DNA from: Saprospiraceae bacterium
GTDB taxonomy: Bacteria > Bacteroidota > Bacteroidia > Chitinophagales > Saprospiraceae
DNA length: 64,000 nt
Direction of reading: 5' to 3'
Assembly (NCBI GenBank): GCA_028279185.1
Contig: JANQSS010000070.1
Location: 35,880 to 99,879, forward strand
How positions within the stretch are numbered: the first letter of the stretch is position 1; the number at the start of each line of letters is the position of its first letter. The notes beneath the pieces were generated by a model, which saw only the letters and a list, made by a program, of their open reading frames with translations, did no database searches and was not told the DNA's origin. Positions 9,063-18,118 of the stretch are shown piece after piece. The position numbers and the translations under genes are program-made.

Positions 9063-10799
9063 TCATTCTTTGATAAATTGGCCGGTGAGTCGGTTATTAC
9101 CTCTTATAATTTCAGCTAAATAAATCCCACTAGATAAAGAATGAGTATTTATGATAATTTTTTGATTATCGATCTCGACACCAACCTCCACTTTGATTAA
9201 TTTTCCCGTCGCTTCATAAATATTTACTCGATCAACCGGCCCGAAATTTTCAATACCCGCAATGGTTATGTAAGAGGCACATGGGTTTGGACTGAGCCGA
9301 AAGTCAAGTGTCGCTATCGGGCTATCGGAAATTCCACTTGCAGGGTCTAAATCGACATCCATAATACACGGAAAGTGATCAGAAGCTGTATATGTATCAG
9401 AAGCCAATAAATTATACATTGAACGTTCAACATCCGTCAAACCATCCGTATTGAGTGCAAATGCGTTCGAAACCTCAACGACTGATCCCGTGTACAATAA
9501 ATAATCGAGACGTCCAGCAGAAAATGATCCGCTGGGATTATACCATGTTACTGCATGTGGCCGGCCGGTTGCAATCGGTCGAATATCCTCAAGGGGCGTA
9601 GCATCCCAATCAGGATTAAAATCAGCACCATATAATTGTTCATCAAAAATATCACCTGATATAAGTGTTTCTTGCTGTCGCGCTTCACCCACCAGATTCA
9701 TATCACCAACTATGAATATGGGTGTTTCATTTGCAATGGGAATATTCGTTGCACCGGCAATTGAATTACGTAGGAAACTCATGAGCCGATCTACTTCACG
9801 TTGTCGATCAATTTCGTTACCGCAACAGGGCAAGTGAGCATTCGCTATTACAGTAATCGTGCCATCAATATCTAGTTCAAAAATCCCATTTCCGTCCGAC
9901 GAAGCGGTCCTTGTAATAGGGTAGCGACTAACAATTATTATGTCCGGGCTAACGGCGCTATGGTACCAAAGTTCATTCAAGCTAGATGGTAAAAAAACTT
10001 CCATCAGTTGAGCCATTTGCAATGAAGAATGATCATATACTTCCTGAAAACAAATTATTTCAGGTTTGATCGCTCTGATTATTCGTTGAAAAGCTGGCTG
10101 CCGGTCTGATTCAAAAATTCCATCGCGTAATACGTTGTATGAAACGATTCGAATATGATCTTCATTAATTTTGGATATGGAGTAGGGGAGGTCTGCGGGA
10201 TTAGAATTGGACATATTGTATATAAGTGAACCATTGTTGGGGATTCGATCTCCATTCGTGCGGAGGTCTATAAATGCCAATCTAATCGTATTAGACATCT
10301 GAATACTACCTTGAAAAATGTCAAGCGATTTCGAAATTGAAATCTCGAATTCCCTAGCGCTAACAGTAGGTAGCGTAACTAAATCTATATCGTTGTGAAA
10401 GACATCGTAAATCAAATTATTACTTCGTACCGTACCTTGTCGTTCACCGAATTCATAAATAAAATCGGCCCCTTCTATTCCAAAGTTCACGCCAGTGTTG
10501 ACATTATTGTCAATGTCAATAAAGAGTAAAAGGTCTTCATATTCCTGGATTTGTATTTCCCGTCCAACATGAATTCTGAAATAAAGATTGATTTCATCGT
10601 CAGATATATATAGGGACGAAAAATCAAGTCCTGTCCCTGCGCCATCATTCAAGGCATCTTCGAACAGCAAATCGGCTTGAGTCCAATCTTCGAAGCGCTC
10701 GTCAATCAATTTTGTTTGCGCGTGCGTTGTACCTGATACAAGTAGCCATAAGCATAGTGACAGCCATGCCAAAATTATCTTTTTCTTGTACATTGTCAT
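9063..10799 (-). CDS. Secreted endonuclease/exonuclease/phosphatase-fold protein with T9SS sorting domain
   Basis: About 578 aa from the ATG at 10799 (or 10793); the longer frame to 10829 only adds residues ahead of the signal peptide (YKKKIILAWLSLCLWLLVSG). Residues about 25-200 form a beta-rich domain of DOMON/CBM9-like character (acidic LFIDIDNNVNTG). Residues about 215-480 show EEP catalytic motifs: IVSYNVLRDG, ICFQEVYD (Glu metal ligand), NAHLPCCGNE, VGDMNLVG, and the terminal SDHFP (Asp-His). A T9SS type A domain ends the protein (LSPNPCASYI ... SGIYLAEI). Could be an extracellular DNase or phosphodiesterase; substrate is not deducible. Confidence 0.87.
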   Translation of the reverse strand: MTMYKKKIILAWLSLCLWLLVSGTTHAQTKLIDERFEDWTQADLLFEDALNDGAGTGLDFSSLYISDDEINLYFRIHVGREIQIQEYEDLLLFIDIDNNVNTGVNFGIEGADFIYEFGERQGTVRSNNLIYDVFHNDIDLVTLPTVSAREFEISISKSLDIFQGSIQMSNTIRLAFIDLRTNGDRIPNNGSLIYNMSNSNPADLPYSISKINEDHIRIVSYNVLRDGIFESDRQPAFQRIIRAIKPEIICFQEVYDHSSLQMAQLMEVFLPSSLNELWYHSAVSPDIIIVSRYPITRTASSDGNGIFELDIDGTITVIANAHLPCCGNEIDRQREVDRLMSFLRNSIAGATNIPIANETPIFIVGDMNLVGEARQQETLISGDIFDEQLYGADFNPDWDATPLEDIRPIATGRPHAVTWYNPSGSFSAGRLDYLLYTGSVVEVSNAFALNTDGLTDVERSMYNLLASDTYTASDHFPCIMDVDLDPASGISDSPIATLDFRLSPNPCASYITIAGIENFGPVDRVNIYEATGKLIKVEVGVEIDNQKIIINTHSLSSGIYLAEIIRGNNRLTGQFIKE

Positions 10800-10864
10800 T
10801 TCGCCACAAAGATGTAAAACAATGAACAATCAATTACGGCAGAAGTTGTTCCTGTTCCTTTTAA

Positions 10865-11443
10865 ATGACTCACGATATGAATATACGGCTGGCAACTGTT
10901 GAAGACGCCTCTGATGTCCGGTTTATATATGCCAAGCATGTGACCGACTCAGCTGTGAGTTTTGAATATGCATTACCATCATTACAAGAAATCGAAAATC
11001 GCATAAGGAAATCATTCAGCAGGCATGTTTTCATCGTCATGGAGAGTTCCACGAATGTTGTGGGTTTTGCATATGCCTCTGACTTCCGTTCACGACAGGC
11101 CTATCAATGGATCGCCGAAGTTTCTGTATATGTCGGTGAAGAATTCAAAAGACGTGGAGTAGCCAGAAGTCTTTACACCGTTCTTCATAAGATTCTGCGA
11201 TATCAAGGATATTGTCAAGTAAAAGCCGTCATGACGAGTCCTAACCCGGAGAGTCAGCAATTTCATGAGGCCATGGGTTACAAGCTAGAAGCACACTTAA
11301 ATCGTATTGGATTCAAATTCAATAAATGGCATAATGTGGATTTTTATTCAATGGTTTTGAGTAAGTCAAATACACCGCATCCAATAATTCCAATAAGTGA
11401 GATACCGGATCAAGTTTTAAGGAAATTATTAAATCTTGCCTAG
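10865..11443 (+). CDS. GNAT N-acetyltransferase, phosphinothricin acetyltransferase-like
   Basis: 192 aa. Transfers acetyl from acetyl-CoA to a small amine. The N-terminus RLATVEDASDVRFIYAKHV, the AEVSVYVGEEFKRRGVARSLY acetyl-CoA loop (R/Q-x-x-G-x-A type, here RRGVAR) and the NPESQQFHEAMGY motif followed by GFKFNKWHNVDFY are typical of the Pat/Bar/MnaT subfamily, which acetylates phosphinothricin, methionine sulfone/sulfoximine or similar. The start may be 10865 or the ATG at 10877 (MNIRLA). It is divergent from the secreted nuclease gene; the pnuC gene converges from the other side. Confidence 0.87.
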   Translation: MTHDMNIRLATVEDASDVRFIYAKHVTDSAVSFEYALPSLQEIENRIRKSFSRHVFIVMESSTNVVGFAYASDFRSRQAYQWIAEVSVYVGEEFKRRGVARSLYTVLHKILRYQGYCQVKAVMTSPNPESQQFHEAMGYKLEAHLNRIGFKFNKWHNVDFYSMVLSKSNTPHPIIPISEIPDQVLRKLLNLA

Positions 11444-11486
11444 CTAATCATTAATAAAAAATGCTACTGCCGTTGTCCTTCTAGTT

Positions 11487-12059
11487 TCACTTTTTTGCAG
11501 CATGACTATACCAATCGAAGTACCCCTTGATACAAAGTAGTAAAAAAACGAAAAACATGCCTGCAGTGGGGTAGAGCCCCTTATAGATATAAATGACGAT
11601 TGCCACAATGTCAACAATAATCCAAAGCAACCAATTTTGCAATATTTTGCGAGCGAGTAGGTACTGGGCTATGAGGCTTCCAACTGTCGTAAAAGCGTCT
11701 GGATAGGGTAGATCCGTTTTTGTAAAATTACTCATTGTCAAACCCCAAATTATTGTACCTATCGTGACCGCCAAAAACCAAACTACAACCTTGCTCCCAT
11801 CTAGAACGGTTATCGGCTTTAGGGATTCCGACTCTTTCACCGTAGACCAAAAATACCAACCATAGGCGTTCATGAAAATGTAAATGATATTCAATACAGT
11901 ATCTGAGACCAAATTACTCATATAAAAAATGTAGACGTAAATGGCTACGCTAACAATTCCAAATGGCCAGGCCCAAATGTTTTCCTTAGTTTGTAAATAA
12001 ACACATAAAAGTCCTGCACAAACGGCAGTATATTCGAGGATTGTAAAGAGGTCAGGCAT
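11487..12059 (-). CDS. pnuC: Nicotinamide riboside transporter PnuC family
   Basis: 190 aa, about seven transmembrane helices, inner membrane. Typical PnuC motifs are visible: ENIWAWPFGIVS near residue 26, NAYGWYFW near 64-71, and NWLLWIIVDIVAIVIYIYKG near 140-160, including the conserved W-x-x-W-I-x-x-D and the YKGLYPTA. Takes up a vitamin-like nucleoside substrate. In Bacteroidota some homologues (PnuT) carry thiamine and sit behind a TPP riboswitch; I see no TPP-like element upstream, so nicotinamide riboside is preferred, but this is inference. Confidence 0.9.
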   Translation of the reverse strand: MPDLFTILEYTAVCAGLLCVYLQTKENIWAWPFGIVSVAIYVYIFYMSNLVSDTVLNIIYIFMNAYGWYFWSTVKESESLKPITVLDGSKVVVWFLAVTIGTIIWGLTMSNFTKTDLPYPDAFTTVGSLIAQYLLARKILQNWLLWIIVDIVAIVIYIYKGLYPTAGMFFVFLLLCIKGYFDWYSHAAKK

Positions 12060-12289
12060 ACGTGTAAATGTACGGCATGTATGATTTACAGGTATGGTTT
12101 GCCCTTTATCTCACAATGGATTGATATTGAATGTAAAACATTTCCTATAGTATCTTCTTCGGTGCTATGCAATGGATGGCGCTTAACTAAGGTGAAAGCC
12201 ATTTTATCTATTACAAATAGTACGGAGAAAAGACAAAATGGTAAACACCTGAATATTGAAGGATAAGCACTGAACAGCATTCCAATTCT

Positions 12290-12297
12290 TATTTTTG
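12290..12297 (+). promoter_or_regulatory. Candidate -7 promoter element for the methyltransferase gene
   Basis: TATTTTTG matches the Bacteroidota -7 consensus TAnnTTTG exactly. Transcription would begin near 12302, leaving a leader of about 34 nt that contains GAAGGTAG, a weak ribosome-binding sequence 7 nt before the ATG at 12336. No clear -33 TTG was found at the right spacing. Confidence 0.4.
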
Positions 12298-12335
12298 CCG
12301 ACCACTAAAAAAATACAGCATTGAAGGTAGATAAC

Positions 12336-13382
12336 ATGACTGCGTTAGACGCCAAATTCGAAGCGCAAAAGCTAGCTTTTGGTCCCTTTTTCTTTCAGGC
12401 AATCGTAGCAATGCGCGATTTGGGCGTTTTAGATGAAATTAGCAGACATCGCAGCGGAATCAGCATAGAAGCCTTAAGCACGAAATTGAACTTATCTTCT
12501 TATGGTTTAAGTGTCTTGCTTGAGGCCGGTCTTTTGAGCAACGTTGTTCAACAAGCGGAGGATAAGCGATATAAATTGACAAAAGTCGGTGTGTTTTTGC
12601 GTTCTGATGAATTAACAGATGTCAATATTAATTTCACCAGAGATGTTTGCTATGACGGTTTAAAATATTTGAAGGATTCGATCGTGTCCGGAAAACCTGA
12701 GGGATTGCGTGTTTTTGGTTCACATAAGACGGTTTATCATGCTTTGGCCGAATTGTCGGACGACGTCCGCAAGTCGTGGTTCGGCTTTGACCACTATTAT
12801 TCGACGGACTCATTTCCCTATGCACTTGACATTGTATTTAAAGAAAAAATAGGTCATCTACTTGATATAGGTGGCAACACTGGTAAATGGACAATTAAAT
12901 GCTGTACGCGAGATTCAGAAATTAAAATTACAATTGCCGATCTTCCTGGTCAAATAAAATCAGCGAAAGAAAATCTAAGCCAATATGAGTTTTATAATCG
13001 GGTTCAATTTTATCCGTGCGATATGTTAAAAGCTGAAACCGTCCTTCCCAAATCTGGCGATGTAATTTGGATGAGCCAGTTTCTGGATTGTTTCTCTACC
13101 GATGAAATCCTGGCCATTCTGAACAAAGTCAATGAGGCCGCCGATGAACATACGACGATCTATATTATGGAATCGTTTTGGGATAATCAAGCATATCGCG
13201 CAGGTGCATATGCCATCGTTGGATTGTCATTATACTTTACGTGTATTGCCAATGGAAACAGTAAAATGTTTAAGCTTGACGATCTGTTGCCATTGATTCC
13301 AAAAGCCGGGTTGAAAGTTGTGGAAACGCACCCGTTGATCGGTAATACATTTAATACGCTATTGAAGTTGAAAAAAGTATAG
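12336..13382 (+). CDS. SAM-dependent O-methyltransferase-like protein
   Basis: 348 aa from the ATG at 12336, preferred over the TTG at 12321 because GAAGG lies just upstream of the ATG. The N-terminal third is a winged-helix dimerisation region of the plant-type small-molecule O-methyltransferase kind (AIVAMRDLGVLDEI ... YGLSVLLEAGLL). The Rossmann core has motif I LLDIGGNTGKW near residues 178-188, then an acidic IADLPGQ strand, and DVIWMSQFLDCF. The substrate is unknown. Homologues occur near polyketide-type pigment genes in Bacteroidota, but no such genes flank it here. Confidence 0.82.
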   Translation: MTALDAKFEAQKLAFGPFFFQAIVAMRDLGVLDEISRHRSGISIEALSTKLNLSSYGLSVLLEAGLLSNVVQQAEDKRYKLTKVGVFLRSDELTDVNINFTRDVCYDGLKYLKDSIVSGKPEGLRVFGSHKTVYHALAELSDDVRKSWFGFDHYYSTDSFPYALDIVFKEKIGHLLDIGGNTGKWTIKCCTRDSEIKITIADLPGQIKSAKENLSQYEFYNRVQFYPCDMLKAETVLPKSGDVIWMSQFLDCFSTDEILAILNKVNEAADEHTTIYIMESFWDNQAYRAGAYAIVGLSLYFTCIANGNSKMFKLDDLLPLIPKAGLKVVETHPLIGNTFNTLLKLKKV

Positions 13383-13466
13383 AATCCATTGCTTCGGGGT
13401 ATCATGCAAGGCTGGAGGCTTTAAGGGCACTCTATTTGCCTATAATTAATATTATGTTAAATAAGG

Positions 13467-13628
13467 TTATGAGGATATACTCCATCTAAAAGTCCTTGCC
13501 CTTTCCTCAAAATTTTGTAGTACCTCTCTCAGGCCATACTTTGTATAAATATCCCATTTCTTAGCTTCGGGTCCATCATCTATAACGCTCCCGTGTATAT
13601 TCCATTCTGAGATAAAAGCGAATATCAC
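13467..13628 (-). pseudogene. Possible short coding remnant
   Basis: A 53-codon minus-strand frame starting at a GTG with an in-frame TAA just before it. Its translation looks protein-like (contains EWNIHGSVIDDGPEAKKW and YGLREVLQNFEERAR) and lies in an otherwise empty 268-bp gap. There is no ribosome-binding site and no recognisable family. It could be the C-terminal remnant of a lost gene or a chance frame. Confidence 0.2.
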
Positions 13629-13650
13629 GAATTACTATTTATTTTAGCAA

Positions 13651-14907
13651 ATGTCCAATTTCCATCGTGACATTCAATTCCGACGCTTTTGTGCGTACGG
13701 CTTTCTAAAGAACTTGCGATTTTTTGACATTTTTTTCCTGCTGTTCTTATATGAAAATGATCAAAGCTACATGGCAATTGGCAGTCTCTATGCTATTAGA
13801 GAAGGCATCATATACATCATGGAAGTACCAAGTGGTCTATTGGCAGACAACTTCGGACGGAAGAATGCACTCTTAGCAGGACTTATCGCGTACATCGCTT
13901 CCTTTCTGGTATTCTACTTCAGTCGAGAATTTTGGGGTTACGCTATCGGTATGACACTATATGGACTGGGTGATGCATTCAGATCAGGCACAAATAAAGG
14001 CATGATCATGGATTACCTGCGCAGAAATGGATGGATTCAATACAAAGTAGCTTACTACGGCTTGACTCGATCCTGGTCGCAACGGGGCTCGGCTTTATCA
14101 GCATTAATAGCCGGAATTCTGGTTTATTTCCAGGGAAGTTACAATTTTGTTTTTTTAATCGCTCTGCTCCCCTATTCCATTAATTTAATTAATATTTACT
14201 CATATCCTAATTATTTGAATTTTTCACCAAAAAAAAATACGCAGAGCCAAGTAACAACTTCATCAATATTTACAGTATTCATTAATAGCCTCAAACAGCC
14301 AAACACTTTAAAAATAATTAATTCTGCAGCGATGCACACATCCTTCATGAAATCATTAAAGGATTATATCCAACCCATTATGCTACAAGTGGCATTTCTC
14401 TTACCACTAATGGGACAACCGAATATACAAAATAAAAATGCCCTCGTAATTGGCATTTTGTACACCATATTGTTCTTGTTGACGTCGCAGGCATCCAAAT
14501 ATGCACACTTTCTTCTCACATTAAAACATGGCAACCTTTCGTTAATTACACTTTGCCTGGGACTGTCTTGTGGTGTAGTGGCAGGCGTCTTTCATCAGTT
14601 CCAATTGCCCATTGCCTCACTTGTTTTTTTCATTAGTATTTATCTAATAGAAAACCTTAGAAAACCTATACTCACGGGGGAGTTGGCCGATGCCGTCCCT
14701 GGTGATGTACTAACTTCCATTCTTTCAGTCCAATCACTCTATCAATCCGTTCTAGCTATTGGCATTGCACTGTTTATGGGCTTCCTTGCAGACCGATACG
14801 ATATTGGTTCAGCTTTTGCAACAAGTTCGGCCACCCTCCTATTAATTACGATTACGCTCAACAGTCTCTCAAGCAAAGGGCTTAGCAAGAATTCAAAGGT
14901 GAATTAA
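13651..14907 (+). CDS. Major facilitator superfamily transporter
   Basis: 418 aa with about 12 hydrophobic segments; inner membrane. The MFS loop 2-3 signature GLLADNFGRKNAL is at about residues 62-74, after an EVPSG helix end. The DAFRSGTNKGMIMDYL segment resembles a group of Bacteroidota MFS proteins related to drug exporters. Substrate unknown. It lies 268 bp behind the methyltransferase on the same strand; co-transcription is possible but not shown. Confidence 0.88.
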   Translation: MSNFHRDIQFRRFCAYGFLKNLRFFDIFFLLFLYENDQSYMAIGSLYAIREGIIYIMEVPSGLLADNFGRKNALLAGLIAYIASFLVFYFSREFWGYAIGMTLYGLGDAFRSGTNKGMIMDYLRRNGWIQYKVAYYGLTRSWSQRGSALSALIAGILVYFQGSYNFVFLIALLPYSINLINIYSYPNYLNFSPKKNTQSQVTTSSIFTVFINSLKQPNTLKIINSAAMHTSFMKSLKDYIQPIMLQVAFLLPLMGQPNIQNKNALVIGILYTILFLLTSQASKYAHFLLTLKHGNLSLITLCLGLSCGVVAGVFHQFQLPIASLVFFISIYLIENLRKPILTGELADAVPGDVLTSILSVQSLYQSVLAIGIALFMGFLADRYDIGSAFATSSATLLLITITLNSLSSKGLSKNSKVN

Positions 14908-15136
14908 AACATGGCTAACATCCCGATATTTTAATTTAAACACATGATTTCGATAATTCAAAATATTACTTTCGAATCTTAATTTCTGAAAAAGGACAAT
15001 ACGTAATTCTTGCAAAGGATCTCATCGATCCTACGCTGCACGCACGTTTGTACTAAGCAAATCAAAAAAATTTCGAAACGGTGGGTATATTTTGCTTGTT
15101 CGCGACACTTCATCATAGAAACTAAAAGATCTTACC

Positions 15137-15853
15137 ATGCAAAAGATTAAAAAAATGAACGCGCGACATGTCTATCTAATCAGAGGTGCAAGTGCGGCCA
15201 ACTCCCCTTTTTTCGAAAGTGAAGAAGATTGCAGATTTTTTCTCAAACTGGCTGATCACTATCTTCAGGCCTATTTGAGTATAAACTGCTTCCAGAATAA
15301 CCGCGACGGTTGGGCAATGATTATTACAACCAAATCGGCAGAAGACATTAAACAAGCGTACAAATTGCGGCGAGCAGACTCCAAAAAATGCAAAAAGGAG
15401 TGCGAATATTCGGAGGTTTGGCGAATACTGTCTGAGCAAATTCGAATTCTCCTTAGCACATATGTAAAAACCACAAATCAGAAGACTGGGCGTACGGGCG
15501 GTAAGGTGCGATGCAATTATGAGCGATTTCTTTTTGAAAGCGCACAAGAGGCGCTTGAAATGAAGGTCAAACTCGAAACTCAAAAGTATGAGCAGAAGCA
15601 AAAAAGAAGACGATATCGCCCTGCTAAGAAGCTTCATAAGTTGAGAAAGAAATTAATAAGAACGAGTCCATTTTTGAGCTCCGCTCCATTGCGAATCCCA
15701 GAAAAGGTTACCGAGCTCAGGCTCCAATGCCTTGATTTTGGCTTGTTTTTGGGTAATGTCCTACGTCATTTGATAAAAACTACCCTGAACTATCATTTTC
15801 CGACCATTACTGACCATTATCCATCGAAATTGGCCTTAACAGCAGCACTCTAA
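15137..15853 (+). CDS. Degenerate IS200/REP-associated (Y1) transposase-like protein
   Basis: 238 aa. The first 130 residues align by eye with the Y1 (HUH) transposase fold: the RHVYLIRGASA start, FFESEEDCRFFLKLA, a beta strand at SINCFQ, then a helix with LSTYVKTTNQKTGRTGG and NYERFLFES. The HUH strand that normally reads PNHVHLL is replaced by NRDGWAMIITT, so both metal-binding histidines are absent, while a tyrosine that may be the catalytic one remains. The C-terminal half is highly basic (QKQKRRRYRPAKKLHKLRKK). The frame is intact over its whole length, so this looks like a retained, domesticated protein rather than a dying transposon. No terminal repeats were found around it. Confidence 0.6.
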   Translation: MQKIKKMNARHVYLIRGASAANSPFFESEEDCRFFLKLADHYLQAYLSINCFQNNRDGWAMIITTKSAEDIKQAYKLRRADSKKCKKECEYSEVWRILSEQIRILLSTYVKTTNQKTGRTGGKVRCNYERFLFESAQEALEMKVKLETQKYEQKQKRRRYRPAKKLHKLRKKLIRTSPFLSSAPLRIPEKVTELRLQCLDFGLFLGNVLRHLIKTTLNYHFPTITDHYPSKLALTAAL

Positions 15854-16026
15854 TCACTGCTGGACGACTTAGTCGCGAACCAAAGTCATAAAATTGAATT
15901 CAAGAGCAAGTGTTTTCCGGCTTTCTCCTCACTTCCTGTTATACAACTTATGAGATGTCGCTTCTGGTTGATTAACAGCTTCTTACCTGTGGATGATAAA
16001 AAAAATTAAAAAAATTTATGATTGAA

Positions 16027-16053
16027 TGTCCCCTTGTTCAAACCTGATTCGTC
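16027..16053 (+). promoter_or_regulatory. Candidate ECF42-type promoter ahead of the DGPF genes
   Basis: TGTCCC at 16027-16032 and CGTC at 16050-16053, separated by 17 nt, resembles an ECF-sigma promoter (TGTCGA -35 and CGTC-like -10 described for ECF42). Transcription would begin near 16060, leaving a 35-nt leader to the ATG at 16095. ECF42 genes commonly drive their own DGPF operon, which fits the layout, but the -35 is imperfect. Confidence 0.33.
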
Positions 16054-16094
16054 ACTTCGGTGATATATTTATTCAAATAATTTAAAAAAGAAGA

Positions 16095-16442
16095 ATGATG
16101 AAAGATTTTATGATGATTTTTTTAGGCAAAGATTATTCAGATGCAGGACTCTCGCCTGAAGAAATCCAGGCCCAAATGGGAAAGTGGTTTGCCTGGGATG
16201 GAAAAATGCGTGAACAAGGTATCGTAGTGCATGGAAATGCGCTGCACCCAACCGGTAAACATATTACAGGCAATGATGCCGTCATTAGCGATGGCCCATT
16301 CGTTGAAGGCAAAGAATTAATCGGTGGATACTATGTAATTAAAGCAGAAAATATTGATGCCGCCGTCGAAATAGCCAAAGATTATCCAGATTTCGACTAT
16401 GGTGGCACTGTTGAGGTCCGGGAAGTAATGGTTTTTGAGTAA
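16095..16442 (+). CDS. DGPF/YCII-related protein, copy 1
   Basis: 115 aa. Belongs to the YCII-like (dimeric alpha-beta ferredoxin-like) family: FMMIFLGKDY at the start, a conserved HGNALHPTGKHI, and the name-giving SDGPFVEGKELIGGYYVIKA. Members are usually encoded with ECF42-type sigma factors, as here. The biochemical role is not established. The second copy, 81 bp downstream, is about 70 per cent identical by eye, so this is a recent tandem duplication. GAAGA precedes the ATG. Confidence 0.9.
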   Translation: MMKDFMMIFLGKDYSDAGLSPEEIQAQMGKWFAWDGKMREQGIVVHGNALHPTGKHITGNDAVISDGPFVEGKELIGGYYVIKAENIDAAVEIAKDYPDFDYGGTVEVREVMVFE

Positions 16443-16523
16443 TTATTGAACGTATCGCTTCCTTTCCGTAGGAAACGACAGTCAGTTGATGGAAATGTAT
16501 TCGATTAATCTAAATTAATAGCA

Positions 16524-16868
16524 ATGAAAGAATTTATGATGATTTTTATGGGTCCTGATTATCAATCTCTAGGAATGTCTCCTGAAGAAATGCAGGCCAA
16601 TATGGGTAAATGGTTCGCCTGGAATGATAAAATGACAGCGCAAGGAATTGTGCAGCATGGAAATGCACTTCAACCTCACGGAAAACACATAACAGGGAAA
16701 GATGCAGTGGTCGTTGACGGTCCATTTATAGAGGGCAAGGAATTAGTTGGAGGATACTATGTCATAAAGGCGGAATCGCTTGAAGCCGCAGTAGAGGTGG
16801 CAAAAGGTTTTCCAGATTTCGATCTTGATGGCACTGTGGAGATTCGTGAGATCATGGTTTTTGAATGA
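16524..16868 (+). CDS. DGPF/YCII-related protein, copy 2
   Basis: 114-aa paralogue of the gene just upstream, with the same FMMIFMGPDY start, HGNALQPHGKHI and DGPFIEGKELVGGYYVIKA motifs. Its stop overlaps the ATG of the sigma factor gene by 4 bp (ATGA), indicating translational coupling and a single operon. Confidence 0.9.
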   Translation: MKEFMMIFMGPDYQSLGMSPEEMQANMGKWFAWNDKMTAQGIVQHGNALQPHGKHITGKDAVVVDGPFIEGKELVGGYYVIKAESLEAAVEVAKGFPDFDLDGTVEIREIMVFE

Positions 16869-18118
16869 CCAACGAAAACAATACAGGACAACTCGTCGAC
16901 CATCTTTTCAGATATGAGTATGGAAAGATGGTCGCTACCCTATCTCGATTTCTGGGTCTCTCCCACCTAGATGTTGTAGAGGATTTGGTCCAAGAAACTT
17001 TCGCACAGGCCTTACAATCCTGGAAAACGACAAAACCACCGGATAATCCGGCTGCCTGGCTGAATACAGTCGCAAAGCGTAAAGCAATAGATCTGATTAG
17101 AAAGAAAAAGTCGGATAAAAATCGGGAATTTCAAGTCAGTTTGACCGGGCCGGCAACAATCCAAATAGAAGAATTATTTATGGATGCTGAAATCCCTGAC
17201 AGCCAGCTCAGGATGATATTTGCATGTTGTCATCCTGATCTTTCACAGTCCGATCAAATTGCCTTGACATTGAAAGTCGTTTCAGGATTTGGTTCAAAAG
17301 AAATTGCATCGGCACTTCTAACAAAAACTGAAACTATAAAAAAAAGAATTCAGCGTGCGCGTAATTTTTTAAAATCCAATAATATCGCACTTTCCATTCC
17401 AAGTGGAAATCAATTAATTAAAAGATTGGCTTCGGTTCACCTGGCATTATATTTATTATTTAACGAGGGTTATGCTTCTTCACATCATGTCGACCATATT
17501 CGCAGAGATGTTTGTGTTGAAGCAATGCGTCTCTGTCGAATTACGGTAGAACACCCGGTAACAAGGCATCCAGATAATATGGCCTTACTTGCACTCATGT
17601 GCTTTCACGCTTCGCGATTTGATAGCAGGCTTAATGAGAATGGCGACATGATATTACTTGACAGGCAGGATCGCTCGCTCTGGGACAGTCAATTAATAAA
17701 CATTGGACGATATCACCTACACCTCGCAACTCGTCAAAATGGTTTCTCCTCCCCGTACCATTGGGAAGCTGCTATATCCGCTCAACACGCCGCAGCGAAA
17801 ACGTTCAATGACACGAATTGGACTGTTATCTTGTCCTGTTATAAAAACCTTTACGCGCTCAAACCTTCGGAACAAATAAGGCTAAATCAAGTGATCGTTC
17901 TACTACAATTAAAAGATCTGGACAAGGCACGTCATCTGTACGATTGTATCGAACAAGGTCAATGCGATGCTACATTGTATCATTCTGTTGGAGCTGAAAT
18001 TGCCATGGCTAGTGGAAATACAAGACAAGCCGCACAACAGCTTCGAAGGGCATACGAAGCGACAAACAGCCCATCTACACGTAAGCTCATCCAACAAAAA
18101 ATAGATAATCTATCCTAG
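16865..18118 (+). CDS. ECF42-type RNA polymerase sigma factor with C-terminal TPR-like extension
   Basis: 417 aa. The N-terminal region has sigma-2 (HLDVVEDLVQETFAQALQSW, AAWLNTVAKRKAIDLIRKKK) and sigma-4 (SDQIALTLKVVSGFGSKEIASALL) within the first 170 residues. The remaining 240 residues form a helical TPR-like extension (LFNEGYASSH, LLALMCFHASRF, AAISAQHAA, LNQVIVLLQLKD) typical of the ECF42 group. In that group regulation is thought to go through the extension rather than an anti-sigma factor, and none is encoded nearby. Coupled to the DGPF genes, it probably controls them. Confidence 0.92.
   Translation: MTNENNTGQLVDHLFRYEYGKMVATLSRFLGLSHLDVVEDLVQETFAQALQSWKTTKPPDNPAAWLNTVAKRKAIDLIRKKKSDKNREFQVSLTGPATIQIEELFMDAEIPDSQLRMIFACCHPDLSQSDQIALTLKVVSGFGSKEIASALLTKTETIKKRIQRARNFLKSNNIALSIPSGNQLIKRLASVHLALYLLFNEGYASSHHVDHIRRDVCVEAMRLCRITVEHPVTRHPDNMALLALMCFHASRFDSRLNENGDMILLDRQDRSLWDSQLINIGRYHLHLATRQNGFSSPYHWEAAISAQHAAAKTFNDTNWTVILSCYKNLYALKPSEQIRLNQVIVLLQLKDLDKARHLYDCIEQGQCDATLYHSVGAEIAMASGNTRQAAQQLRRAYEATNSPSTRKLIQQKIDNLS

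Noticed and set aside
12060..12300. Possible TPP riboswitch before pnuC
   Set aside because: The conserved CTGAGA and CTGATGA-type segments of a TPP element are not present on the minus strand.
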